A DNA stretch of 64,000 nt from Holacanthus passer. Taxonomy: Eukaryota; Chordata; Actinopteri; Pomacanthidae. Below the pieces are notes generated by a model, which was given only the letters and a program-made list of their open reading frames with translations, was not told where the DNA came from and made no database searches. This document shows, one piece after another, positions 1-12,200 of this stretch. The stretch is from positions 11,150,501 to 11,214,500 of the forward strand of contig JAFREQ010000012.1 of NCBI GenBank assembly GCA_025331565.1, in the 5' to 3' direction. The translations under genes were made by a program, and so were the position numbers. Position 1 is the first letter of the stretch. Each line of letters starts with the position of its first letter.

Positions 1-27
1 TCTTTCTTTCTGTGTACTATTTTCCAG

Positions 28-3000
28 ATGAGAGCATCCATGAGCAGCGTGATGTCACCTTTGACCTTGACGAAATCATGCAAGGTGCGTGCGTTCACAT
101 ACCGGTGCAGTATGTCTTCGAGGACCAGTTAGAATCTCAGCTGGTCCAACTGGCATTTAGCCAGCTCTCACTATTTCAGGAGGCTATTTTAGAGTTGAGT
201 TTGTGATTTAGGTTTAAGGAGCAGGCTGCTCTACTTATTTTACTCATGTAAAGAACTACTTAACCATTGAAAATGGCTGTGTAATGTCTTTTGGGGCTCT
301 GGAGGGAGCTTTTCAAAGTCTGAAAAAATAACTCTGATGACACCTTCTAATCTATTTCTTGTGAGACACCCAAATTTATGATGACATACTAAATTGCTGG
401 ATATCTCCTTTAAGTCTAGATTAAGGACAGGATAAGATGCATAGAGTACTCATGGGCAAGCCTAGGATTTACCTGTAGTTCATGTAGGACAGGTTTAAGT
501 AGAGAAGTGCAGTATAAACATAAGTAAGACTATTTTTATTTTTTAATTAATGGCATTAAAATGTCGTGTCTTTCAGAGATGCAACTACCAGATCCGTTCA
601 TGATGCAGAAAGAGGTGGACTTGACAGATCTCCTCAATCCCATGGGTACTGTTTGTTGCTGTCTGTCTTTTTACTCATTGTTCTGACCTTGGTTTGACAC
701 AACTGCATGTTCACTTAAACATTTGGCTGCTCAATATAATAATTCATACCACTTAGTTATCTTTTGTGTATTATGTTGTTTTCATAGAGTACCCCATAGA
801 GCAGGTGATGGTGTCTCCAGGTATCTATCTCTTTTACTAATTTTTCATGTCTTACCCCCCCAAATACAAAGAAAGCACTTGAAAAGTACTGTTTAGTAAT
901 GTTCCTCTCTTTTTTTCACTTTTCATTTACTTTATCTGTACTGTAAAAGTTTCAAATAACAGTATGATTCCCGCCCTTTCCTCTTAGGTCGGCCAGGTGT
1001 CGGGCCTCGTTCCTTTGGTGGTCCTCCCATTCTGGACTATCCCGTTCTGTTCCCCCTGGCCCGGCCGTCCTTCGACAATCTCCAAGCCATTTGTCTCCAC
1101 GGAGGCCGTCGTCCCAGCTACCCAGACTCGTACTTTCCTGGCTCTGGTTTTGGCCAGCAGAAGCGAAGGGCCAGTGCTGTCAATAAGGCTGAGTCCTGGT
1201 TTAGTACATGCTGCAGAGGGAACGAGACGTGGGGGAGGGAAGTGACACTGTGTTGTGTCACGCAAGCGGTGAGTTTTCATAACAGCTCCCACAGCCGATT
1301 CAGCAATGTTTTGCTCTCTTTAAGTATAAAATGATGACATGATATCCTGTATGTTCTTGACCTAATTACTCATCTTAGTTTGTTCCTCTTTGTGTTTGAA
1401 TATGCTTTTCTTCTTGTTTGTCTCAGCATAAATCCTTTATTGAGAAGCAGTGGAACATGATGAAAAACATAATATTAGTATGCAGTGTGGAGATAAAATT
1501 GGATCCCAAACCAGTCTGATTTTCTGTTTATAACCAAATATTATCCACGTAATACCTCATGTGGAGGAGGGCTCTCATAGACGTCATATTATTGCAGATG
1601 TTTGCAACTTTATATTAATATAAACTTAATTCCTGAAGATATAATGAAGCTGTCCTTGTGTGATGCACTCGTTCCAAACACTTTTTTCCTGCATGTTTTT
1701 CTGTTACCCCAAATATAAAAAGGCCATGAAACATTCTTCACATTGCAGGGATGATAGTGCTTGCATTTTTGAAAAAAAGTTGAAGGCCAGTTGCTTCCAG
1801 TTGATAAGCCCATTATATGCAGCCCAGCCTGACAGAACAGACAGGCCTTGGCATGAGCACCAGTGGAGCTGTCTCTGAGGTCATGCATCAAACCTGTCCC
1901 AAATAAATTCTTCAGTGAATAAAACAATACTTTAATGTTGTCACCATCCTCTTACCATGTTTGTTTTTCAGTTTTGGTTAAGCGTGTCTTAAGACACTCT
2001 ACATAATTGTGGGTGGCCCATTCACTCAGCGTACAACCTCAGGCATGCAGACATTATGTCAGGATGGACGGTTTAATTTATACACCCTGACTGTGTTATT
2101 TTTCTGTGTCTACTACAGTGGGAGCTGTCAGTCGAATCCTTCTGTGAGGAGGACACATCAGTCAAGGATCGTGTTTATCACTGCTGCAGAAAAACAGGCA
2201 ACGACAGGCTAAACTGCTTCCACACTGATGCTCCAAACCCAAATTATGAGCCTAAAGAGGAGCTGGAGGTGCCACCACTTCCGTCTACTGCCAGCTTCAG
2301 CTTTGACCCCAACATTTGCCAGAGGTATGCAGGGAAATCAATAATATAAACACCAATAAAAAAGTTGATATTGACAATCAAATCTTAGTTAAGTATCATC
2401 ACTAAGTTACTATAGTATTTAAAATCAATGAAATACAAGAGTAATGAAGCAGGTTCTAAATTTCTTTGAGGCCCACTCTGCAGTCACAGAATGAAACTCA
2501 ACTCCATTTCTGCTCTTATGCAGAAGACAAAACCAGAAGTTTCTATAACAGTCAGTAATATGTCAAACAGCTGCCAATGCCAATGCCTTAAAGAACATGT
2601 CTGTCAAAATGTTCCACTGTCAATTTCTTTTGTCCAGAAACTATTAAAAACATGTCAATGAGCCTCACTGTTGCACTGAGTGACATGTTCCTTCATTGCA
2701 ATGAACATTGGCACTGTAGTTTATTTTGTAGGTAAACTGTGGCATATATGAAATATATCTCCCCGATACTATAAGTTCTCACTAGAGCCTCACATGTGTT
2801 TTAGTCCACTGTTGAAAACATTCCCCAACAAATGCACTATTTACTCCTCTTTCAATAACATTTGCCAAAGACTACAGTTCTGTAATGTTATTGCAAGTAT
2901 GCTATTTCTATTTAAGGAAATTAGAACCTTTTTTAAAAATCAAATGAAATATTTGTGAGCCATTTTAAGGCTTTATGTTTTCAGTTGGGACTGGGACTGA

Positions 3001-4855
3001 AAGAGACTAGGGAAGTTCAAAAGTGTTGTGAGATGGAGTAAGTGGGAGTTCAGACAGAACACAGCCCTGTGTTAAAAATATGCATTGGGCTAGTGAGCGT
3101 TCCTTCAGTTTCCAGTAAATATGATCCAGGAAAACCAGTTTGAGTAACTGATCCATAAGTTTGCCTAAAAAACCACAGTGGTTTATGATGTTATGAGGAA
3201 GGATTTTACTGCTCTGTTAGTTATTATGGCAACAATCATTTTATACTATATGCCTGCACATTTGATTGGCTGCAGTTTTTGCACAGGACTTATGTCGGTC
3301 TGAATGCAGCCCAACATGTTGATTTTGGTCTTTTAGAATATAGAGTAACACCGACCAATTTTGGAAAAGGGATCTCACATTGCACAACACACTTATGCCT
3401 CATTCTTTACAGGACAGTGATGACTCCGTACAGTGTCAGAGGTAACAGAAGAAGGAAGATGAAGAAACCATCTACTTCCCAAAAAATTGACATCAGCTTT
3501 CCTCCTGGACGGCCGACTGCTGATGCTATCGGACCATTGTGCCAAAACCAGAAGCTTCGCCCCCTGTACACTGTCAAGTGCCTGCCAGGTTCAGGCTATG
3601 AAATGTTGGCTCGTCAGGCAAAGACCATTAATCGTATAGAGAAAGGATTCAAACAGTGCTGCAAAAAGAAGCAGAATGTGCTCAACTGTACTACTCAGAA
3701 GGTAAAGCAGGAAACCTACAAACATAAATACATTGCTTAATTGAGTCATTTTTGGCCCCTGCTCATGTCCTTTCTCCTTTTGTTTGTTAGTGGCAAGAGG
3801 AGCTTAACAAGTTTTGTGTGGGCGAGAATGGAGAACAGGTGGATTTCCACTGTTGTTCCGCAGGCGATGGGGTAAATGATCGATACGACTGTTTCCAAAA
3901 CATTTCTTCTGACCCACATTACAATATGACTTCCGCCACTGAAGAGCTCTCACTTAACAAAGTCTGTGACACTCACAAGATTATTAAGAAGAGGTAAGAC
4001 AGTACTTTCTTCATCTGTTCTTGCATCTGTTTTTCTGTCTGTCTTCTTTACGCTCCTTCTCTTTAATGTTCTTTTTGTTTGGCATAGGTACAGTTTCTTT
4101 TTTTTCCCTATTGCTTTTGATGCCTTTTGTCATTTGTTCTGTCACAGAAAATGAATAAAACTCAAGCAGCCTAATATGCTGCAATATCTCCCATCTCCTA
4201 CAGTCATGGATCTAAACATATGCGCACATATCTGTGAGCAATGTAAAGATAGATACTTAGTAAAGATGTAACTGTGTTTCTAGGTTCCCTGTTGGGTTGC
4301 CTCTCAAGACTTTTGTGAATCAATGCTGCCCCCTGCCTGAAGAAGACCGGACCGCTTGTTTTGAGCAAAGGGTGAGTTAAATAAGGAAATGAGTCTCCAG
4401 CAAACCAGACAAACTTTGGGCTGGGAAAAATTAAATGTATGAAATATTTGACAAAGTTTATGCGCAATGAAAATGAAATTCAGATTTTCTAATGTTGTTT
4501 CTTATCTGTCTGGTCTTTTCTTTCCATGAAATCAGCTTAAGGAAACGTCAGAGAACCTGTGTTCAACAAGGAAGGCTTCTCCTCCAGCTGTCCGCCGCTG
4601 TTGCCGCACACCATCAGAGGCTCCACGGTGTATGTCTAAAATTCTCATGGATGCCGTCACAAAAGCAACCAGTGTCGTAAGTCAGAAGAAGAAGAAAAGG
4701 TGCCCTCTCTCCTAAACCCTTATGACCTTTTGCTGCTGACCCTTCTGACCATTCAGGGAAAACAACAATCTCGCAGCAAAAGTGACTCCAGTCACTGTGG
4801 CACAAATCCCACTGAGACATCTGTAAGAATATTCAAAAGGTGGACCAAATTCTAG
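28..4855 (+). CDS. ecm1: Extracellular matrix protein 1 (5' partial)
   Basis: Secreted matrix glycoprotein of the ECM1 family, which in mammals binds perlecan, MMP9 and other matrix partners. The signal-peptide exons lie off the left edge. Coding exons read in phase: 28-84, 577-645, 788-820, 988-1268, 2119-2324, 3413-3701, 3791-3993, 4284-4371, 4536-4676, 4757-4855, giving about 487 residues and a TAG stop. Two copies of the family's repeat are clear: a PLARPSFDNLQAICL block followed by a CC pair near 1210, and PPGRPTADAIGPLC with RQAKTINRIEKGFKQCC at 3500-3665. Further paired cysteines follow at 3858 (HCC), 4324 (QCC) and 4592 (RCC), as expected for albumin-like ECM1 repeats. A basic segment (NRRRKMKK) precedes the second repeat. 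The last exon is inferred: if intron 9 is retained, the protein instead ends in a short lysine-rich tail. Family assignment is firm; ecm1a/b paralogy cannot be told. Confidence 0.9.
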
Positions 4856-5106
4856 CTTCATGTACTGCTAGAGTTGTTTGCATATATTTGTCTGAGATCA
4901 CACAAGAAGCATTGTTATCACGAGAATACATTTATAAAGAAACAAAAATATTGTTAAATTCTTAGTTTGTCACTGTACCACTATTTTTATGTGCTGCTCT
5001 TTACGTATTTGATTATATATGCATTTTTTGATTCCTTTGGAGCTGCAAGATCAGTTCTCTTCTTTTTACATGGGTTTGTGGTTAATATCATTTCTATAAC
5101 AGTTCT

Positions 5107-5112
5107 AATAAA
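5107..5112 (+). other. Polyadenylation signal of ecm1
   Basis: AATAAA lies about 250 bp after the ecm1 stop. It is the first canonical hexamer downstream and would give a short 3' UTR. Confidence 0.6.
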
Positions 5113-5640
5113 AACGACTTTAAATTTACCTTTTGTGTGGTTTACTGTTTTCTTGCATGCAAGGCCTATGTTGTTAATTAATGAAATATGTTTATTTATT
5201 GGAATCTTATAGATGGATATTAAAAGACATTAATTTGCTCTTTAACAAAGGTCAAAATATCACAAGGCTTGTTATTTAATAAGCCATTATTTTGTTCATG
5301 TGTTGTTATATGTGCTTTTTTAAAATTGTTATTTATGATACTGATTTTAATATTGTGTTCTGATCTTTGCAACACAGGATTTTTAATAGATTTTTAGTGT
5401 CCTTTTTAACATCTGCCTGGGGACACCTGATGAAAATTAGCCAAATCCTGACCAAATTGACAGTTGACAAAGACTAAGTAGATGCGATTCTATATTATAC
5501 TCTACGTAATCTTATCTTATTTCCATAATTAACCAAAACAAGCATAAATGACAGCAGTGTTCTTTTTCATTTATACGATCTCTGTACCCACTGATAAAAC
5601 AGTTTTATTACGTTCTGAAAAGTTCCACAAGTGACTGGAA

Positions 5641-5971
5641 ATCATTACTTTATCTGACCATCAGTCTAAAAGGCAAATATATTGTTTGCTGTCATATATG
5701 ATAAAAAACAAAGCTGCAAATTCTCTAATTTATGAAGCTGGAACCAGAAAAGTATTCAAGTATTTTTGCTTGAAAAATGACTTAAATGATTTGTAGATTA
5801 TCAGAATGATAATGTTAATTTCCTGATTTAACTGGTGAATCAATTTATAATTTCAGCTCTTGGTGAAACACATTTTCTGGTACAGAAAATACAGTCATGT
5901 TTTAAATTTGCTCAGTGTTGCTCATTTAATAGGTTGAGCTGTTTAGACTGACCATGTCCTGCTCCACAGAT
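5641..5971. repeat. Dispersed repeat, copy 1 (upstream of pip5k1a exon 1)
   Basis: About 330 bp, clearly similar in the same orientation to 7742-8030. Shared blocks include GAAGCTGGAACCAGA, AATCA...TTTGTAGATTATCA and CATGTCCTGCTCCACAGAT. The two copies flank pip5k1a exon 1. Related but weaker sequence is at 13630-13850 and 20595-20885. I know the AAGCTGGAACCAGA-type core as a common teleost interspersed repeat, but cannot name its class. Confidence 0.75.
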
Positions 5972-6206
5972 AAGATTATTATTAAAACGATTAAAATACA
6001 TCGGACTGAAAATGATACCTGTTTAATGTTGTCTACACATTTTAATGAGATGTAAACCATCGGGTAAAATCATTATAACGTTATTTTTGCATGACAGTAA
6101 AACCAAAACTAAAACTGTTCCACTTCGGTCCACTGGGGGCGCTGTGGTGCTGCTGCGACAGGAGCATCAGAATTCAACTGTCTGTGATGTGAACAGTCAA
6201 ATCGTA

Positions 6207-9200
6207 ATGGCGACTGCTGGAACAGCAGACTCGGGATCAACAGCCCCGACAGGTATCTAGATGTTCAATCTCCATCCTTTGTTGTCTTAAAACGAGCATA
6301 CAAACAGAACTGTGTAACATTTAGTAGCGTTAAAAAATGATGCGAATCGGTGACTGCGGCTTTATCACGTCCCGGTTAGCCAGTTAGCTAGTTAGCATCG
6401 ATGCTTTCAACCTAACAAATGAACCATGGCTAGCTTGTTTAGCTGCCTGGTTGATAAACCTTAGTTGGTATTTTTTTGTTTATCACGCGAAATGTTAGTT
6501 AAACAAGCCACTAGTATTTATATCGATCCATCTGTTGGAGGTATTAACACGTAAAGAGAGAATTCCCGTGACCACGTTGGCTCGAGTGTGTTTTGTTATC
6601 AAGCCGGTAATTTTGTAACGTTACACGGTGTTTTATGCTAACAAGTTAGCTGGACGCAGGAGGATATCTATGAGGAGTAATAAACATGGGTCTGTTGTTT
6701 AGTAAATGAATGAAACGTGCTAAGTGGCTGCTGTTTTAACGGGCTCTGTCCATCTGAGCCTTCCTCTCCCGTTACACCCTGTTTTTTTCTGTCTGTCTGT
6801 CCAGGTTTGTGCTAAAGTTAGCAAGAAAATTCACATCACATTTGTGCCTTGAACTGTCCTCCTATCAGTTACTATCCAACATCTCACAGTTGAGGTGATT
6901 TATTATAATTAAAGCAATTATTGATCTTATTGATTTCCTGTATTCTTTGAACCAATGAGAGGCTTGTCATGCTCATTTAGTGAATGAACAGTCTTCAGTC
7001 CTTCTGTCCCCGATCAGCTGATGAGAGGTTTGTCCTGGACACATACAGATGGGTAGTTCAAGTGCTGTCAGAGGTTTCTTATTTTCTGAGGACAGGACAG
7101 GACAGATGATGGGCATCTTGCTAATCCATTTAGTTGTGCGTCACCTATTAGCTTCCCTGTGTGTAGAGGAGTAGCCACCCAGGCTGAGTCTGTGAATAAA
7201 AATAGTGGCTCCAGAACAACTGCACAGATACAGACTGTACAAATCCAAGATACAGCAATCTGTCAAAAACACACTCACAGATTCAGCCACAGTAACATAA
7301 TGTGGTATCTATACCACCCCTGATTGGCCTTGTTTTCTAACGGGGGCAGGAACCAGTGTATTTATGGAGTCTTCAAAGGCAGAAAATGATGTTAGGAGAG
7401 AGTGTGTGTCCCATATTATTGCCTTGCAAAGGCTGCAGGCTACATGCGAACAAGGCTGGCAGAGAGTTGTTTAGTATACAGAGAGGAACAGATGGTTTGC
7501 CTATTGTCGTAAGGCCTGACACTGACAAGCTTAAGTCATTGTTAAGTAATTGGGTTGGGTTTGGTAATTTCAACCCGAATCTGCTGCACAGTGTGTGTTA
7601 TTATCTAGTTCTGCATTGACTTTTGAGGACAATTGCAATGCAATGATATTGTCACTGCTGCTAATGGTTATTTCTTTAATTAATCAGGGACCTGTTTCGT
7701 CCGTAAAATGGCAGAAAATAGTCGCCCAAGGCATCATCTTCAAATTATTTGTTTTATCCAACCATCAGTCTAAAACCAAAGATATTCTTTGCTATCGTAT
7801 ATTCTCAAATTTAGGAAGCTGGAACCAGATAATATTTGGCACTTTTGCTTTAAAAATGACTTGAATCATTTGTAGATTATCAAAATAGTTGCTGATTCAT
7901 TTTGTGATTTAACTGATGAATCAACTTATTTCAGCTGTAGGTGAAGCACATTTTCTGGTACCTGTACACAGTCATGTTATAAATTTGCTAGGTTAAGCTG
8001 TTTAGGCTGACCATGTCCTGCTCCACAGATATTAGGACTCAGTTCTGGAGGAGAGCGTTACAGCGAGGTACTCGCATGGGTGTGCGTGAGTGTTTCTGTG
8101 TGCGTGAGCAGAAATTGCATGAGTAGTGATGATATAGTGTGTTTTTTTACATAATGAGAGGGAATGTGGGCAGAATGCTGCTCATTGTTTCCCAGAGGAT
8201 TGCCGTGTGTGTCCCTGTTAACTGAGAAGAGATGCATGACATTCAGTGATGCTGCCTTATTATTAACACTCCCACCTTTCTTGGGTTGATGTGTCCTCTT
8301 ACTGTGCATTGCCTGGATTTAAGCTGCTGGGCATAGATGAATTATCACACATAAGATTGTTACTACAGGTGTATAATCTTCCTAGCATCCTTTTGTGTAT
8401 ATTGACCTGTGGCACTGCAGCATTGAAGTAGATGTTGCCATTGGTTACAGGCTAAAGGTGCTTGCAGAGTGGGCGAGATAGTAGGTTTAAACAGCGAGTT
8501 TATGTAAGGACACAGGAAATCATGCAGAGTATTTTTTTTATTTCAACTGTGCACCTTTCTTACAAAACTGCTGTATGCTGTTGTTGTTATCATGCTCACC
8601 CAGGAGGATAGACCCATGTGTCTGGGTTCCCGAGTCCATGTAGTAATCTCCTTTATACAATCGTGTGTTACACAAAGTGTTGAACCTCTCTCCATCCTCG
8701 CTTGTGAACGACTGAGTCTTTCTGGGATGAACCTTTCATACCCAATCATGATACTATCACATGTTACCAATGAACCTGTTTTACCTGTGGAATGATCCAA
8801 ACAGGTGTTTTTGGATCAGTCCACAACTTTCACAGTCTTTTGTTGCTCCTGTCCCAACTTGTTTGAAACATGTCGCTGCCATCAAATTCAGAATAAGCAG
8901 ATTTTTACAAAAATGAAGTTGATGAGGCCAAACATTAAATATATTGTCTTTGAGCTTTTTTTCAGTTGAGTATGTCAGAAAGGATTAGCAAATTATCACA
9001 TTCTGCCTTCTGTGTTTTATAACATCCCAACTTTTTGGAATCAAGGTTGTAGTGATGATGTTAGTATATTGTTGTTAATCAAAATAGTAGAAGTAAATTT
9101 ATTTGTGACATAAAGTAGGCTGCTACAGCAAGAGTTGGAAATTGTGCAGTGTTTTGAAAGGAGGTGATGACTGTAGACACACATCCCTGGGTACCAGATG

Positions 9201-12200
9201 AATCTGGAGCAGCCAGCTCAGGGGAGAAGTAGTTCCAGTTCACATTGAGTTGGTGTATCGAGGGCAGCAGTCAGTAACTGTGGCCACATTTAGGTCTGGG
9301 CTCATCATTGCTCTTACAGTCATCAGCCAATGCTGGAAATAACCCTGCTAATTAACAAGCGGAGGGTTTCTTAAACAGTCATTAACAAATTCTTCTGTGT
9401 TAAAAGTTGCCAGCTTAAAGTCTTAAGAATGATTTCAAGTATCAAATTTACATTGACTGCATGGATGACACTTACATGAGTGTCATGAAGTCGACTCTGA
9501 ACAAAGCGGTTCTTTAAGGCTTTAGTGTTTTTCCTTTTTTCTTTCTCACATTGTAAATCCAAATTTAACTTGTTTTCTTGTCTTTAGGGACCAGTGGCAT
9601 CCGAAAAATGGCCCCTGCAGAGGTAAGGACGTCAGAAACTGTCTTACTGAATTGACCAAACACCTCTGTATTATGTTCAGCCCCAAGTAATGTAAATGTT
9701 GATCCAGTCAACCCTGAGGAGAGAGGGAGAACAGGTTTAGAGAGTTCAAGCCTGCATTCATGCAGCCGTCAAACTGCTTGAGACATGAGTCACCCAAAGT
9801 AAAGAGATTTCTCTTACACAGATGATAACAGGTGAATGAAAGCCTGAAAAACACAGTTTCTTGTATTGTTGAAGAGTTTGTGTATCCAGTCTATACCAGG
9901 GGCCAGTAAATGAACCAGTAATGCCACGGTGTTGGTACTGTAACCTATATTTAAAGCTCATAATTGAATAGAATAGAAGAATTGAACAGCCAAAGTTGTT
10001 GTTCATTAAAAAATAATAATATACAAAATCTAAAGGATAACAAAAAGCTAATTGGTATATTTGTTGTATTGTTGGGTGTTTGTTTAATAATATTGATTAA
10101 AAAGACAAAAAGTACAAACTACTCCTTATTTAATTGCAATTACTTAATAAAGGAGGTAAACGTAAAGGAATCTGTCACATGTAGATAAATTCAGACAAAT
10201 TGAACTGACATTGCTTTCTTTGCATTCTTCTGCCACATTGCTGAGAGTTCAGCAGCTGGTCAGCCGAGTTGATGACTGTCATCCGAAGATGTTTACTCAA
10301 TATAGCCTAAAGCTTGCATACAGCTAGCTCTTTGTCTTCTTCACAAATAGAAAAACACACACACCAGGCCATATTAAAATGTTTTTCTCTCTACCCCTGT
10401 CCTCAGATGCCTGGCTCTTCAGGCACAACTCAGAGTATGAAGAAGACCATTGGACACCGGGGGGTTGAGACCACCACTGGAGAGACCACCTATAAAAAGG
10501 TTAGGTGGGGAGGGAGGTGTCAGTGACACCACAACACTGAGCAGCAGAGGTGGAAAGTGGAAAAGTTGTTTGGTGTTTATGTTCTAAAATTAGTTAGCCC
10601 AGGAATAGTCAGTGAAACAGCAGAAGTCACATGGCTAAAATATCGTTTGTTCCAGTGCTTACTATCTTTTCCCCTCTGACCTCTCTAGACCACGTCATCT
10701 GCGCTAAAAGGTGCCATCCAGTTGGGCATCACTCACACAGTTGGCAGCTTAAGCCAAAAGGCAGAAAGGGATGTTCTCATGCAGGACTTTGTGGTGGTCG
10801 AAAGCATCTTCTTCCCCAGGTTGGTAACAGTAGTTGAAGTTGAACCAACATGGTGAATTTATGGATGTTGATTTCACATAGTTTTAATGGCATTTCTGTC
10901 TCTGGCTCTCTCTCTGTCATGTGTTTTCAGTGAAGGCAGTAACCTGACTCCTGCTCATCACTACAGTGACTTTCGTTTTAAGACCTACGCTCCTATTGCC
11001 TTTCGTTACTTCAGGGAACTCTTTGGCATTCGGCCAGATGACTACCTGGTCAGTACTTACACCAAACACACACAGCCATGTTTACAAGAACTGCTCTTGT
11101 TATGGCTTTAATCACTGTTTCTTCATTTCTTTTGTAAAATAGTTTAGTTCAGTGCTTTTAACTGGTGCCCCCTTTGAAGGTTGAAATGTGTCATCTTAAT
11201 TGTGGTTTCCAAATGACCAGATAAGAGTTCTGAATATGCTGACATGTTTGCTCTGTTTCAGTCGCATACTAATACACATTCATCTTCCTCCTGAAGTATT
11301 CCTTGTGTAACGAGCCCCTGATCGAGCTGTCTAACCCTGGAGCCAGCGGGTCCATCTTCTATGTCTCTAGTGATGACGAGTTCATCATCAAGACTGTTCA
11401 ACACAAAGAGGCAGAGTTCCTCCAGAAACTCCTGCCTGGATACTTCATGGTGAGCCGTTAACGGAGAGTGGGAGTGTGTTGAGTATGAGCGATTATTATT
11501 GCAATCATTATAATTACCATGAGAGGAAGCCTAAATGAGTGGGAGCTCTAGTAATTTCTTTCTAATTTAAGTGTGTCACATATCTGATCTGTTTTCCACA
11601 TTCCGTCTCCCTTCCAGAATATAAATCAAAACAAGCGCACCCTGCTACCCAAGTTCTACGGACTGTATTGCGTTCAGGCTGGGGGCAAGAATATCCGTAT
11701 TGTAGTGATGAACAATCTTCTGCCTCGGATCATCCCCATGCACATCAAATATGACCTCAAGGGCTCCACCTATAAGAGGCGAGCTTCCCCTAAGGAGAGA
11801 GAAAAGGCGGTTCCCACTCTCAAAGACCTGGACTTTATCCAGGATTTGCCTGACGGTCTGCTGCTGGAAGCGGATAACTACAATGCCCTGTGCAAAACTA
11901 TACAGAGGGACTGCTTGGTGAGTCACAGAGGCACTTGTTTCTCTTTGACTGATTGATTTTTATTCAAGGATCCTGCATTACAGGACATATTTGTGTGAGT
12001 TGTTAAAATATGCAAGTGTATTCAAAATCACAAGCTCAGATGGTACAGCAGCAGAATACATTATCAGTGTGGTCTCACATAAAAGATAGTGTATTTTCTG
12101 ACAAATAGATACATAGAATCTGACTTTCTGAACATCAAGTCTTTCATTGTCATCTCACAAAACAAAATATAAAAGCCATTTTAGATCCAGAGTTATTTTA

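Larger units (their letters stand above)
4856..6206. other. ecm1-pip5k1a intergenic region
   Basis: No coding sequence seen. It holds the ecm1 3' UTR (to about 5130), AT-rich sequence, a dispersed repeat copy (5641-5971) and the pip5k1a promoter and 5' UTR. No TATA box is evident near the pip5k1a start. Confidence 0.6.

Noticed and set aside
1610..1927. 105-codon - strand and 72-codon + strand open frames
   Set aside because: They lie in an ecm1 intron, overlap each other and resemble nothing known.
4677..4720. Read-through end of ecm1 (SQKKKKRCPLS)
   Set aside because: Perfect GTAAGT donor at 4677 and an in-phase final exon at 4757 favour splicing. Kept only as an alternative isoform.
8543..8800. 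85-codon - strand frame resembling a protein with repeated copies at 53125-53460
   Set aside because: It is the remnant of the MITE (copies A and C), not a gene; there is no intact transposase domain.
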